DNA of 64,000 nucleotides from Lewinellaceae bacterium (GCA_020636225.1 JACJYI010000002.1:62001-126000), one strand, 5' to 3'; shown: positions 53,270 to 62,775, numbered from the stretch's first letter. Made by a program: numbers and translations. Notes: generated by a model not told the origin, from the letters alone.

Positions 53270-54079
53270 TCAAGCTGCTATTGAGTAAAACAGTTCTGTC
53301 GGTTTGCGGCGCGCTATTCCTTGATGTGAATTCATGTTGTACTCTTCGAAGTACTGTTTCAACCCCTTGTAAAGCTCCTGTCCATCTTCGGCCGGATGAA
53401 GATACACATAGTCGTACTTCACACTCCGCCATAGGCGTTCGATAAAGACATTGTCCAAAGCTCGTCCTTTTCCGTCCATGCTGATCCGGATTTCTGAGCG
53501 CTCCAGGTATCCGACCCATTCTTTGCAGGTAAATTGGCTGCCTTGATCCGAGTTCACGATCTCTGGCTTCCCATATTTGGCTATCGCTTGTCTGAGAACT
53601 CTATGGCTGCTTTCAGCGTCCAGACTGTTACTCAGATCCCAGCCAACCACATATCGACTGTATAGGTCAATGATAGCCGTCAGATACTGAAAGCCTTTTG
53701 CCATGGGGATGTAGGTGATGTCAATTGCCCATACCTGATTTGGCCTGTTCACTTCCATTCCGCGTATCAAATAGGGATGGACATACTTGATATGGCCTCG
53801 ACGACTCAAGTTGGGCTTGGGATAGATCGCCATCAACCCCATCTTCCTCATCAATCGTCTGATCCGTTTCTCGTTGACCAGATATCCTTCATCCTTCAGG
53901 TGGTCCTGCATGCGCAGGATTCCGTGTGAAGGCTTGTTCAGGTACCGTTCATCCAGTATTCGCATGATCGACAGGTTCTCAACACTTTCCTTGCGCTTTG
54001 GTGTGTTCAACCGATTCCTGTTGACTCCCAGTAGATCGCATTGGCGACGGATACTCATTTTTGACTTTGATTCCACCAT
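53270..54079 (-). CDS. IS3-family transposase OrfB (DDE catalytic part)
   Basis: 269 residues from the ATG, with the rve integrase core. The catalytic triad is Asp120 (VWAIDITYIP), Asp178 (NSDQGSQFT) and Glu214 (DNVFIERLWRSVKYDYV). Spacing of 35 residues between the second Asp and Glu fits DD(35)E. The N-terminal helix-turn-helix (SIRRQCDLLGVNRN) precedes it. In vivo it is probably made as an OrfAB fusion after -1 frameshifting from orfA; read back in the -1 frame it joins the A8G site without a stop. Confidence 0.95.
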   Translation of the reverse strand: MVESKSKMSIRRQCDLLGVNRNRLNTPKRKESVENLSIMRILDERYLNKPSHGILRMQDHLKDEGYLVNEKRIRRLMRKMGLMAIYPKPNLSRRGHIKYVHPYLIRGMEVNRPNQVWAIDITYIPMAKGFQYLTAIIDLYSRYVVGWDLSNSLDAESSHRVLRQAIAKYGKPEIVNSDQGSQFTCKEWVGYLERSEIRISMDGKGRALDNVFIERLWRSVKYDYVYLHPAEDGQELYKGLKQYFEEYNMNSHQGIARRKPTELFYSIAA

Positions 54080-54090
54080 AGCCTTACGAT

Positions 54091-54384
54091 CTACATCAGA
54101 CCGGTTTTGCGCAAGCTTTTTTTTAGAAAGTCACGATCCATCTCCAGCTGCCCGATCTTGGCGTACAACTTTTCGATATCAACCTTTGGATCACCGGTAT
54201 CACCACCTCCTTTCTCGAAGACCTTTTCTGCATTGGCTTGGAATTCCTGCTTCCACTTGGTGATCAGATTGGGATGGATATCATATCGGGCAGCCAGATC
54301 TGACAGGCTCTCCCGTTCTCTCAAGGCAGCTAGGGCTACCTGGGCCTTGAAGGCCGCTGTAAACTTTCGTCTTGTACGTTTCAT
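54091..54384 (-). CDS. IS3-family transposase OrfA
   Basis: 97 residues. It starts MKRTRRKFTAAFKAQVALAA, followed by a helix-turn-helix (SDLAARYDIHPNLITKWKQEF) and a leucine-zipper-like segment (DIEKLYAKIGQLEMDRDFLKK). This is the DNA-binding component that recognises the terminal repeats. Its stop lies 12 bp before the orfB ATG, with a slippery A8G run in its last codons. Confidence 0.94.
   Translation of the reverse strand: MKRTRRKFTAAFKAQVALAALRERESLSDLAARYDIHPNLITKWKQEFQANAEKVFEKGGGDTGDPKVDIEKLYAKIGQLEMDRDFLKKSLRKTGLM
54117..54124 (-). other. A8G ribosomal -1 frameshift site between orfA and orfB
   Basis: On the - strand the orfA end reads CTA AAA AAA AGC. Slipping back one base gives AAA AAG CTT and continues KLAQNRSDVDRKAMVESKSK into OrfB without a stop. 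IS3-family elements use this kind of site to make the OrfAB transposase. Confidence 0.75.
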
Positions 54385-54433
54385 ATGCCACTGTTAAGTT
54401 AGGTACTTTCACCTTAACTGGTGGCTCCGTTTT

Positions 54434-54447
54434 TGGGGAGTAGCTCA
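54434..54447 (-). repeat. Left terminal inverted repeat of the IS (upstream of orfA)
   Basis: Reads TGAGCTACTCCCCA on the - strand and differs from the other end at two of fourteen positions. It is followed by the GAC target duplication. Confidence 0.85.
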
Positions 54448-54450
54448 GAC

Positions 54451-56528
54451 GAGTTTTGAAGAACCTTCATTCGTACACCCATCTGATTTGCCTGGATTTC
54501 GACCATATTGACTCCATGCAATTGCAGCTGGTCAAGGACAAGGTTTCCCGGGATCCATACACATTGGCAGTTTTTACCAGCCCCTCAGGCGATGGTTTGA
54601 AAGTGCTGGTTCGTGTGGATTCAGATCAGAAGGATCATAAACTGGCATTTCAGCAAATTGCTGAGCACTTTGACAAGGTTACAGGGGTCAAATGTGACCC
54701 GTCCGGTAAGGACATCACCCGACTTTGCTTCTTTTCATACGATCCGGATGCCTATTCCAACCCTGATGCGGTGGTGTTTCCAGTGCAGAGGGATAATGAA
54801 TCGATCGCAAATCTTACTTCTGCAAATTGGAAAGTGCCTTTTCTGAATGCTGTTGGATACACCTCGCGTATTCACCTCTTCGAAGAGGGGAACCGGAACA
54901 ATTTCATCTTCCAGCTCGCCTGCAATGCGAGGCGCGAAGGAATCCCTGTGAATGAAGCAAAACGCTTGATCAGCTTGCACTATGGATATGAACCCATGAC
55001 GGAAGTTATGGCAACCATAGAATCTGCTTATGAGACATCCGAGGCTGATTCAGTCCCCAGGATTGAGAAGCCCATCCGGCATTCCATGAAAAATGAGGAT
55101 TGGACGACGATGCCTAAGATAACAGAGGGTTTAATTGAAGACTTGCCCGAACCCCTGAAGTCTTATCTGAAGGCATTTGCAGACTCTAAAGATCGCGACC
55201 TGGCATTCTTATCGCTTTTAAGCATCATCGCGATGTTGAATGACAAGGTTAAGATCATTTACGGGGATTTACAGATCTATGCGCCTTTCTATGTCATGAT
55301 CGTTGCTCCACCGGCTAGTGGGAAAGGAAGACTTTCTGATTCGAGACAAATCGGGGAGATGGTCATTGCCAAGCAAAGGGAGACCCAGTTTCAACGGGAA
55401 ATCCAGCATCTAGCTAATAGCTATGTTGCTGCGCAAGATCCGAATTGTGCGGTTACGATGAGGCCCATGAGTCCTGGGTTGAAATTCATTTCTGGAAATT
55501 CTTCCCATAGTGCATTACTGGAATGTCTCGAGAGTAACGATGGTAGTGGGATTCTATATGAATCAGAGGCAGATACAGTGACGGGTGCTTTGGAACAGGA
55601 CTGGGGGAACAGTTCGGATACCTATAGAAAGGCATTTCATCATGAGGTAGTAACGTTTCTTCGAATCAATGGTAGGGAGATTTCGATATTGAATCCTAAG
55701 CTTGGCATCCTCCTGAGTGGTACTCCAGATCAGTTAACGAGGTTGTTGAGAAGTGTTGAAAACGGATTGGTGTCCAGATTTATCTTCTACTTCTTTAAAT
55801 CTCCGAAGGAATGGAAGTCCCAGTTTCATACAGGTAATGCAAGGCTAGAGCCTGTCAAACAATGGGTTGCTGACGAATTGGTCAGGTTTCAACAATGGAT
55901 CGATCAGTTTGAGGCTGAAGTAGTGTTAACTAGCGAACAAATTGCACGCTTTGATGAATTCTTCGCGGAATTGTCTCGACGTAATGATGTTCAGGAGTCA
56001 GACCCTTTATTCGGCAGTGTCAAGCGCTTGGGTGTTGTAGCCGCCAAGTGGTTGATCATTTTCTCGGCATTGCGGGTTGCTGAAAAGGAGGCACTTGACG
56101 AAGGTGTCATGCCCCAATATGACCGTGATTTGCCTGATTCTGAGGAAGTTTGTGAACCGGAATCCTCTGGAGAGGAATCGGGTGATGAAACAACCCAAGG
56201 AATCACATGGTCCATCCTGGATGACGACCTTGAACTGGTTCTCACGATGATTGAACGTCTTTATTCGCACACTGTGGTTGCACATGACCGCATTCGTGGA
56301 CATCAGCGTCGGTACTCGACCGTGGCAGGGAATGACGCGAAATCGAGGTTCCTGGCAGCATTGCCGAAAAACTTCGAACGTAAGGACGCAGAGGTGATTG
56401 GGAAAGCGATGGGGTTGTCTCAGCGAACCATCACGAACTACTTGAATGACGACGAAACTGCCGGAATGTTTACCAAGCTCAAGATGGGCTTGTATCAACG
56501 CAAACCTGCTTCACACGGTGTGGAGTAG
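54451..56528 (+). pseudogene. 3' part of the IS-interrupted VirE_N/DUF3987 gene
   Basis: About 692 codons remain, continuing the VirE_N domain (LICLDFDHID, SPSGDGLKVLVRV, CDPSGKDITRLCFFSYD) and then a DUF3987 domain with a Walker A-like APPASGKGRL (near 55305) and an acidic LYESEADT strand. Near the end is NRQ-like helical DNA-binding sequence (IGKAMGLSQRTITNYLND). In Bacteroidota mobile elements this family supports replication or maintenance, with a primase/helicase-like role. The first visible start is TTG at 54456; an ATG lies at 54516. Whether a shortened protein is made is unknown. Confidence 0.85.
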
Positions 56529-56554
56529 GAATTTTTTCATATAAATATTTAAAA

Positions 56555-56971
56555 ATGATTTCTTATGCTTTTTCAAAGGAGGACTTTCCTCCTCAGCGAT
56601 TCTACCCCAACCCGAAAATTGGGGCATTTATTACGCAATCACCCATTATGGGGGTTACTGAGCAATATTCGGCTCAGGCACCTGAAGGACAGGTGGTAAA
56701 ATTTGGTATCCCTATGATCGAAGGAACGATCGTGGATATGGTCCTCAACAAGGATGTTGAGGACAATCCCACCTTCCTTTCGATTACCGTAAAGGATACC
56801 AATTTAGGTGTCGACGTGGAGTTATCTGTGCAACCAGACAACCCCCTTGCCAAGTTCCTTGTGACGGCTATGCTGAAGCTGGAACCTGGAAAACAGGTCC
56901 GTTTCCAATACAGGGAGCGGAAGCCCGGAGTATTTCGGGTTGAAGTTAGCAGCGCTGGAGTAGTTGTTTAG
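56555..56971 (+). CDS. Small protein of unknown function in the island
   Basis: 138 residues, starting ATG 26 bp after the DUF3987 stop, in an AT-rich gap. It is mostly beta-strand sequence: EGTIVDMVLNKDVEDN, FLSITVKDTNLGVDVELSV, LEPGKQVRFQYRERKPG. This could be an OB-fold nucleic-acid-binding protein, like a replication partner of the gene before it, but no signature residue proves it. I recognise no family. A hairpin terminator follows 56 bp after its stop. Confidence 0.6.
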   Translation: MISYAFSKEDFPPQRFYPNPKIGAFITQSPIMGVTEQYSAQAPEGQVVKFGIPMIEGTIVDMVLNKDVEDNPTFLSITVKDTNLGVDVELSVQPDNPLAKFLVTAMLKLEPGKQVRFQYRERKPGVFRVEVSSAGVVV

Positions 56972-57027
56972 ACGCCCAGAGCTAAATATTTAAAATATTA
57001 GCAATTAAATAGATTGTAATAGTATTG

Positions 57028-57055
57028 GAGCCCGGTCCGTGTGGTCCGGGCTCTT
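57028..57055 (+). terminator. Hairpin terminator before hsdM
   Basis: GAGCCCGG (57028-57035) and CCGGGCTC (57046-57053) pair perfectly. Inside the stem CC/GG pairs continue after a T-T mismatch. The T tract is short (TTTCATTT), so it is a weak to moderate terminator separating the replication module from the restriction operon. Confidence 0.65.
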
Positions 57056-57161
57056 TCATTTCAGGAATCTCGCTATGCAGGGTAAATGGAAGAGGGTAGA
57101 AGGCTTGACTCAAGTGCATCCGTGTTTGTATTTTGGGATTCGATTGGAATACTGCTATCCT

Positions 57162-59492
57162 ATGGACCAAGCCCAACACTCCCGCATCGTTTCCTTCATT
57201 TGGGGGATCGCCGATGATGTCCTCAGAGACCTTTTCAAGCGGGGGAAGTACCCCGACGTCATTCTTCCAATGTGCGTGATTCGCCGCATGGATGCGGTAC
57301 TGGAACCCACCAAGGAGAAGGTACTGGCGATGAAGAAGACCCTGGATCAAGCAGGGATTACTGAACAACGGGCAGCTCTTTGTGCGGAGTCCGGGCATGC
57401 GTTCTATAACAGCTCTCCCTTTACCCTCAAGGACCTGCTGTCCCGGAGCAACCAACAGCAACTTCGGTCAGATTTTGAAGCCTATCTCAACGGTTTCTCT
57501 CCGAACGTCCAGGTGATCCTGGAAAACTTCAAGTTCCGCAATCAGATTTCTACCCTCTCCCAGGCGGATGCCCTTGGGACGCTCATTGCCAAGTTTCTCT
57601 CTCCTGAGATCAATCTGAGTCCCTACCCGGTGAAGGATAACCAGGGACAGATTCTTATCGAAGGATTGGACAACCATTCCATGGGGACCATTTTTGAAGA
57701 GCTGGTCCGCAAGTTCAATGAGGCGAACAATGAAGAAGCCGGGGAACACTGGACACCCCGTGATGCCGTGCGGTTGATGGCGAACCTCATCTTCCTCCCG
57801 ATCGCAGACCAGATACAATCTGGAAGCTATTCACTGTACGATTGTGCTGCAGGTACCGGGGGAATGTTGACGGTGGCAGAAGAAACCCTGCTGGCTCTTT
57901 CGGAAGAACGGGGGAAGACGGTCAAACCCCATCTGTATGGGCAGGAGATCAATCCTGAAACGTTTGCCATCTGTAAAGCGGATCTCCTGTTGAAGGGAGA
58001 AGGGGAGAATGCCGAGAATATCGTCGGTGGACCGGAATGGTCCACACTGCTGCACGATGCGTTTCCCTCTAGGGAGTTTGACTTCATGCTTGCCAATCCT
58101 CCCTATGGAAAGAGTTGGAGTGGAGATCTCGATAAACTGGGTGGAAAAAGTGGCATGACGGATCCTCGGTTTCGGATCAGCCACGCTGAGGAAGCAGACT
58201 ATTCCCTCGTCACCCGAAGTAGCGATGGACAGATGATGTTCCTGGCGAACATGGTGTCGAAGATGAACCATGCTACTGATTTGGGAAGCCGTATTGCAGA
58301 AGTTCACAATGGATCATCCCTGTTCACTGGGGATGCCGGAAGCGGAGAAAGCAATATCCGCAGGTGGATCATTGAGAATGACTGGTTGGAAGCCATTATC
58401 GCCCTGCCCCTGAACATGTTCTACAACACCGGTATTGCCACCTACATATGGGTGATCACCAACCGGAAGCCCCGGCACCGGAAGGGGAAGGTGCAATTGA
58501 TCGATGCCACCAATCGGTATGTCCCCTTGCGAAAGAACCTCGCAAAGAAGAACTGTGAGCTCAGCCAGGAAGATATTGACCATATCTGCCGAGTGTACCA
58601 GGAATTCCAGGAGACGGAAGAGTCCAAGATCTTTGACAACCGGGCATTCGGGTTCTGGAAGATCGTCGTGGAGCGCCCTTTGCGATTGAAGAGCCAGTTC
58701 ACCCGAAAGAAGGTAGAATCCCTGCGGTTTCAGTTTGGTGACGAGGTCATCCGGGAAGAAATGTATGCTCGCTTCGGGGAGGATCTCATCCACCAGTTTG
58801 CACGGATCAAACCAGAGGTAACCGCTTGGGTGGATGCGTATGGTGTGGAGGAATCTGAAGAAGAAGAGGGCAAAAAGTCCTCCGGTTTGTCCAAGAAGGT
58901 CAAGGAATCTTTGCTGAACCCAGGTCCCTGGAAAGATGGAGAACGCCTGGTGCAGATTGGTCGCACCCTTCACCGGGAGATTGGGGAGGATGTCTATACC
59001 GATCACAATGCCTTCATGGAGGATTGCGAGGATGCCCTGGACAAACACAAGATGAAGCTCAAGGCTCCTGAACTGAAATTGATCTACGCCGCCATGAGCT
59101 GGAGGGATGAAGAAGCTGAACCCGTGATCAAGAAGGTCTACAAGCCCGGGAAGGCTGAGGAGGATGCGCTTCGTGGACGATTCCGCATTGATTTCAATGG
59201 GAGTCCTGCGATTGTGGAATACGAAAGCGACAGCGAACTGCGGGATACCGAACAGGTTCCGCTGTTGGAGGAAGGGGGTATTGAAGCCTTCTTCAAGCGT
59301 GAGGTGCTTCCCTATACCCCGGATGCATGGATCGATGAGGGGAAAACCAAGATCGGGTATGAGGTGAGCTTCACCCGGCACTTCTACAAGCCGAAGCCTT
59401 TGAGAACCTTGGAGGAGATCCTTCTTGACATCAAAAAGGTGGAGGAAGCATCAGAGGGATTTTTGAAAGAACTGATTGGAAACACCAAGTGA
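57162..59492 (+). CDS. hsdM: Type I restriction-modification DNA methyltransferase HsdM
   Basis: 776 residues from the ATG at 57162 (MDQAQHSRIVSFIWG), chosen because the frame extends back into the terminator hairpin with non-family sequence. The N-terminal HsdM helical domain (LFKRGKYPDVILPMCVIRRMD) precedes the N6-adenine methyltransferase core: SAM site DCAAGTGGM at Asp227 and catalytic NPPYGKSW at Asn312. It methylates adenine at the site chosen by HsdS. The C-terminal 250 residues, after about 525, form an extension longer than in classical HsdM. The stop is 1 bp before the DUF262 gene's ATG. Confidence 0.94.
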   Translation: MDQAQHSRIVSFIWGIADDVLRDLFKRGKYPDVILPMCVIRRMDAVLEPTKEKVLAMKKTLDQAGITEQRAALCAESGHAFYNSSPFTLKDLLSRSNQQQLRSDFEAYLNGFSPNVQVILENFKFRNQISTLSQADALGTLIAKFLSPEINLSPYPVKDNQGQILIEGLDNHSMGTIFEELVRKFNEANNEEAGEHWTPRDAVRLMANLIFLPIADQIQSGSYSLYDCAAGTGGMLTVAEETLLALSEERGKTVKPHLYGQEINPETFAICKADLLLKGEGENAENIVGGPEWSTLLHDAFPSREFDFMLANPPYGKSWSGDLDKLGGKSGMTDPRFRISHAEEADYSLVTRSSDGQMMFLANMVSKMNHATDLGSRIAEVHNGSSLFTGDAGSGESNIRRWIIENDWLEAIIALPLNMFYNTGIATYIWVITNRKPRHRKGKVQLIDATNRYVPLRKNLAKKNCELSQEDIDHICRVYQEFQETEESKIFDNRAFGFWKIVVERPLRLKSQFTRKKVESLRFQFGDEVIREEMYARFGEDLIHQFARIKPEVTAWVDAYGVEESEEEEGKKSSGLSKKVKESLLNPGPWKDGERLVQIGRTLHREIGEDVYTDHNAFMEDCEDALDKHKMKLKAPELKLIYAAMSWRDEEAEPVIKKVYKPGKAEEDALRGRFRIDFNGSPAIVEYESDSELRDTEQVPLLEEGGIEAFFKREVLPYTPDAWIDEGKTKIGYEVSFTRHFYKPKPLRTLEEILLDIKKVEEASEGFLKELIGNTK

Positions 59493-59493
59493 T

Positions 59494-61434
59494 ATGCAGA
59501 TCATCAACATTCTCAACTATATCGATATCGGACATATGGCCCTCCCTGAGTTTCAGCGCGGGTATGTATGGAACCGTGACCAAGTACGTGGACTCTTTGA
59601 CTCCATGTATCGCCGTCATCCAGTCGGTAGCTTGTTGACCTGGACAACGGAATCCCGTTCAGCTCAATTCCGGGGCGAGGGACAGTTAGCACCAGGTGTC
59701 GTCAAACTCTTGCTTGATGGACAACAACGAATCACCTCGCTCTATGGGGTGATCCAGGGGAGAGCACCGAAATTCTTTGACGGGAATGCCCAAGCGTTCA
59801 CGGGGTTGATGTTCCATGTTGGAGATGAAAAGTTCGAGTTTTATCAACCGGTGAAAATGAAAGATGACCCCAGGTGGGTGAATGTGACCAATCTCTTCCA
59901 GAAGGGAATCAACGGGTTGGGCAGTTACTTCACTTTGTTCTCCCAAAATGAAGAAACTGCGCCGTTTGTCTCTGACTATGCCGGTAGACTCAGTCACTTG
60001 TTGGGCATAGCCTCCATCGATTTGCATATCGAAGATATCAGCGGGGAGGATAAGACCCTGGATGTGGTGGTGGACATCTTTAACAAAGTGAACAGCGGGG
60101 GGACCAAGCTCTCCAAAGGGGATCTCGCCCTGGCAAAGATCTGTGCGGAATGGCCCGAAGCCAGGGATACGATGAAAAAGAAGATCAAGGAGTGGGCAGA
60201 AGCGGATTATCACTTTACCCTGGATTGGCTCCTTCGTTCTGTGAACACAGTCCTCACCGGAGAAGCCAAGTTTTTGTACCTCCATGGAAAGAATGCAGAG
60301 GAGATCCAGGGTGCATTGAATAGAGCTGGTGATCATATCGATACCACCCTGAACTTCATTGGTGGGCGTCTGGGATTGGATCACGATCGGGTTCTTTTCG
60401 GAAGGTATGCGATTCCTGTGATGGTGCGATACCTCGAACAGCACGGAAGATTGCCAGACCATGTTGAGCGTGACAAACTCCTTTTCTGGTATCTGCAATC
60501 CGGTATGTGGGGACGGTTCTCCGGTTCGACAGAATCTTTCATCGACCGGGATATGGAAGCACTGAATGCAGAAGGCAATCCCCTTGACAAGCTGTTGGAG
60601 CAATTGCGCCTCTGGCATGGAGGTTTGCGCGTAGAACCGGGGCATTTCACTGGATGGAGTTTGGGTGCACGGTTCTATCCAGTCTTGTACTGGTTGACCC
60701 GGGTAGGAGATGCTCGTGATTTGGGTACAGGATTACCCTTGAAAGCCAATCTTCTCGGTAAACGAAACAAACTGGAAGTACATCACATCTTCCCCAAAGC
60801 CCAGCTGTACAAGAACAACTATTATCGTTCAGAGGTGAATGCCCTAGGGAATTTCTGTTTTCTCACCAAGGGGACAAACCTGGCTATCAGCGACCATTTA
60901 CCCATCCACTACTTCCCAGAAGTTGAATCCAAACACCCGGGGACACTGGCATCCCAATGGATTCCCATGGATGAGCAATTGTGGAAGATTGAAAACTACC
61001 GCGACTTCCTGGAGGCAAGGAAGGCACTCCTGGCAACGGAGGCAAACCGGCGCTTCGAGGATTTGCTCCATGGGGATCTGCAATGGTTGGAAGGGAAAGT
61101 TACTGCACCTGTGACCGTTGATGTACCCGGAGGGATTACCAGTGAGGAGGAGGAACAACTACTGGAACTGCTGGGCGACTGGATGGAAGAACAGGGGCTA
61201 TCCCGTGGTTTGCTCTCCTACGATCTGGCAGACAGGGAAACGGGACAACAACTGGCGGTGATTGATCTCGCCTGGCCCTCGGGGATCCAGGAGGAACTCA
61301 CAGAGCCGGTTGCAGTGCTATTGAACGAAGGCCCGGAAACCCTTCGGATCGCTGCAGAACAAGGGTTGCGCTGCTTTACTGAGGTAGAGAAGTTCAAAAG
61401 GTATGTAAGGGAGGAAATTTTAAAAGAGAAGTAG
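59494..61434 (+). CDS. DUF262/HNH protein (GmrSD-like nuclease) inside the type I operon
   Basis: 646 residues from ATG 59494; a TTG at 59476 in the same frame overlaps hsdM. The DUF262 domain (about 5-230) contains LPEFQRGYVWNRDQV and LLLDGQQRITSLYG (Asp75), the nucleotide-binding DGQQR motif. A C-terminal HNH-type motif reads LEVHHIFPKAQLYKN (His430-His431) with ALGNFCFLTKGTNLAISDH after it, as in GmrD/DUF1524. This architecture belongs to type IV, modification-dependent restriction proteins. It lies between hsdM (1-bp gap) and hsdS (3-bp gap), so it is co-expressed with the type I system. Confidence 0.88.
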   Translation: MQIINILNYIDIGHMALPEFQRGYVWNRDQVRGLFDSMYRRHPVGSLLTWTTESRSAQFRGEGQLAPGVVKLLLDGQQRITSLYGVIQGRAPKFFDGNAQAFTGLMFHVGDEKFEFYQPVKMKDDPRWVNVTNLFQKGINGLGSYFTLFSQNEETAPFVSDYAGRLSHLLGIASIDLHIEDISGEDKTLDVVVDIFNKVNSGGTKLSKGDLALAKICAEWPEARDTMKKKIKEWAEADYHFTLDWLLRSVNTVLTGEAKFLYLHGKNAEEIQGALNRAGDHIDTTLNFIGGRLGLDHDRVLFGRYAIPVMVRYLEQHGRLPDHVERDKLLFWYLQSGMWGRFSGSTESFIDRDMEALNAEGNPLDKLLEQLRLWHGGLRVEPGHFTGWSLGARFYPVLYWLTRVGDARDLGTGLPLKANLLGKRNKLEVHHIFPKAQLYKNNYYRSEVNALGNFCFLTKGTNLAISDHLPIHYFPEVESKHPGTLASQWIPMDEQLWKIENYRDFLEARKALLATEANRRFEDLLHGDLQWLEGKVTAPVTVDVPGGITSEEEEQLLELLGDWMEEQGLSRGLLSYDLADRETGQQLAVIDLAWPSGIQEELTEPVAVLLNEGPETLRIAAEQGLRCFTEVEKFKRYVREEILKEK

Positions 61435-61437
61435 GTA

Positions 61438-62772
61438 GTGGATAATCCGAGTAGTTACATAGAACAACAACCAACGGACGTACTTTGGATGCCGCGTTTA
61501 CCTGCTCATTGGGGTAGTTATAGGCTAAAGAGTAAAGTAAGTAATGTGATTGAGGCTCTTGAGTCACACGTAGGGGATGACCTTAAGTATATCGCATTGG
61601 AACAAATTGAGAGTTGGACAGGAAAGGTGAGATATATCAATCTTACAAATGGGAGTACCTCACAGCTCAAGAAATTCGAACGGAATGATGTACTCTTTAG
61701 TAAACTAAGACCATATTTAGCGAAAGTTGTCCTTGCTTTAGAAGGAGGGGGATGCGTAGGAGAGCTCTTAGTACTTCGGAGTAAGGACAGTCTTGAATTG
61801 GATCAGAAATATTTGGCTCACTTTCTTCGAGCAAAGCCAATAATTGATGCTATTGATGGGTCAACATTTGGAGCCAAGATGCCTAGGGCTAGTTGGGATT
61901 TTATCGGTAACCTCCTTCTCCCTCTCCCTCCCCCTGACGAACAAGCTGCCATCGTCAAGTACCTGGATCACATGACTCGTCGGATCGACAAAGCGATCCG
62001 GGCGAAGAAGAAACTGATCCAACTGCTCAATGAACAGAAACAGGTGATAATCCATCAAGCGGTGACCAAAGGGTTGGATCCCAATGTCTCCATGAAGGAC
62101 TCAGGGGTGCCCTGGTTGGGGGAGGTGCCGGAGCATTGGGAGGTGAGGAGGACAAAGCGCCATGCAAATATCAAAACTGGTGGAAAGGATACGATTGATA
62201 GAAAATTCAATGGGGAATTTCCTTTCTATGTTAGGTCCCAGAAAGTAGAACGAATTGATAGCTATTCATTTGATGGAGAAGCTGTTTTGACGGCAGGTGA
62301 TGGTGTGGGAGTAGCAAGGGTATTCCACTATGCAAATGGCAAATTTGATTATCATCAGAGAGTATATAAGTTCAGTGATTTCAAGGAAGTGGTAGGAAAG
62401 TTCTTCTATTACTACATTGGAGCAAATCTAAAGTTCGAAGCGTTAGCACTTTCTGCAAAGTCGACTGTGGATTCTATAAGGCTACCTATGCTTCAGAACT
62501 TCCCTTTGGCTTTACCAACAATTCAGGAGCAGCTTGAGATTGTAGGATATATTGAAAACGCTTCTGTTAAAAGTGAAAAGAGTCTTGAATTGCTTAAAAA
62601 GGAAATTAGCTTATTAGAGGAATACCGCACTCGCCTCATTGCCGATGTTGTCACGGGACAGATCGATGTACGGGAACTGGCTTCTCAACTCCCTGATGAA
62701 CAGGAGGATGTGGAACCTTTCGAGCTGGATGACGTAGAAGAAGAGATCCTGGAAACCGAGCAAGACGAATAG
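61438..62772 (+). CDS. hsdS: Type I restriction specificity subunit HsdS
   Basis: 444 residues, GTG start 3 bp after the DUF262 stop. Two target-recognition domains (about 1-160 and 225-375) alternate with two coiled-coil conserved segments: PLPPPDEQAAIVKYLDHMTRR through LIQLLNEQKQVIIHQAVTKG, and LEEYRTRLIADVVTGQIDV. VPWLGEVPEHWEV begins the second TRD. It recognises the bipartite DNA target and joins HsdM and HsdR. Both TRD stretches look richer in A+T than the conserved segments, a sign of TRD exchange. The stop is 3 bp before the hsdR ATG. Confidence 0.95.
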   Translation: MDNPSSYIEQQPTDVLWMPRLPAHWGSYRLKSKVSNVIEALESHVGDDLKYIALEQIESWTGKVRYINLTNGSTSQLKKFERNDVLFSKLRPYLAKVVLALEGGGCVGELLVLRSKDSLELDQKYLAHFLRAKPIIDAIDGSTFGAKMPRASWDFIGNLLLPLPPPDEQAAIVKYLDHMTRRIDKAIRAKKKLIQLLNEQKQVIIHQAVTKGLDPNVSMKDSGVPWLGEVPEHWEVRRTKRHANIKTGGKDTIDRKFNGEFPFYVRSQKVERIDSYSFDGEAVLTAGDGVGVARVFHYANGKFDYHQRVYKFSDFKEVVGKFFYYYIGANLKFEALALSAKSTVDSIRLPMLQNFPLALPTIQEQLEIVGYIENASVKSEKSLELLKKEISLLEEYRTRLIADVVTGQIDVRELASQLPDEQEDVEPFELDDVEEEILETEQDE

Positions 62773-62775
62773 CCT

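Larger units (their letters stand above)
53140..54447 (-). mobile_element. IS3-family insertion sequence, 1308 bp
   Basis: The ends are TGAAGTACTCCCCA (53140-53153) and TGGGGAGTAGCTCA (54434-54447), matching at 12 of 14 bases as inverted repeats and starting TG/ending CA as in the IS3 family. A 3-bp duplication GAC flanks it (53137-53139 and 54448-54450). It carries orfA and orfB on the - strand with an A8G frameshift site. The size and gene order are typical. It splits a VirE_N/DUF3987 gene. Both genes look intact, so it could still move. Confidence 0.95.

Noticed and set aside
57039..57161. Upstream in-frame start for hsdM at 57039
   Set aside because: It would begin inside the terminator hairpin and add 41 residues unlike any HsdM; the ATG at 57162 fits the family.
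58314..60645. Two open frames over 300 codons on the - strand (58314-59381 and 59686-60645)
   Set aside because: Antisense to hsdM and the DUF262 gene; no motif in the reverse translation.
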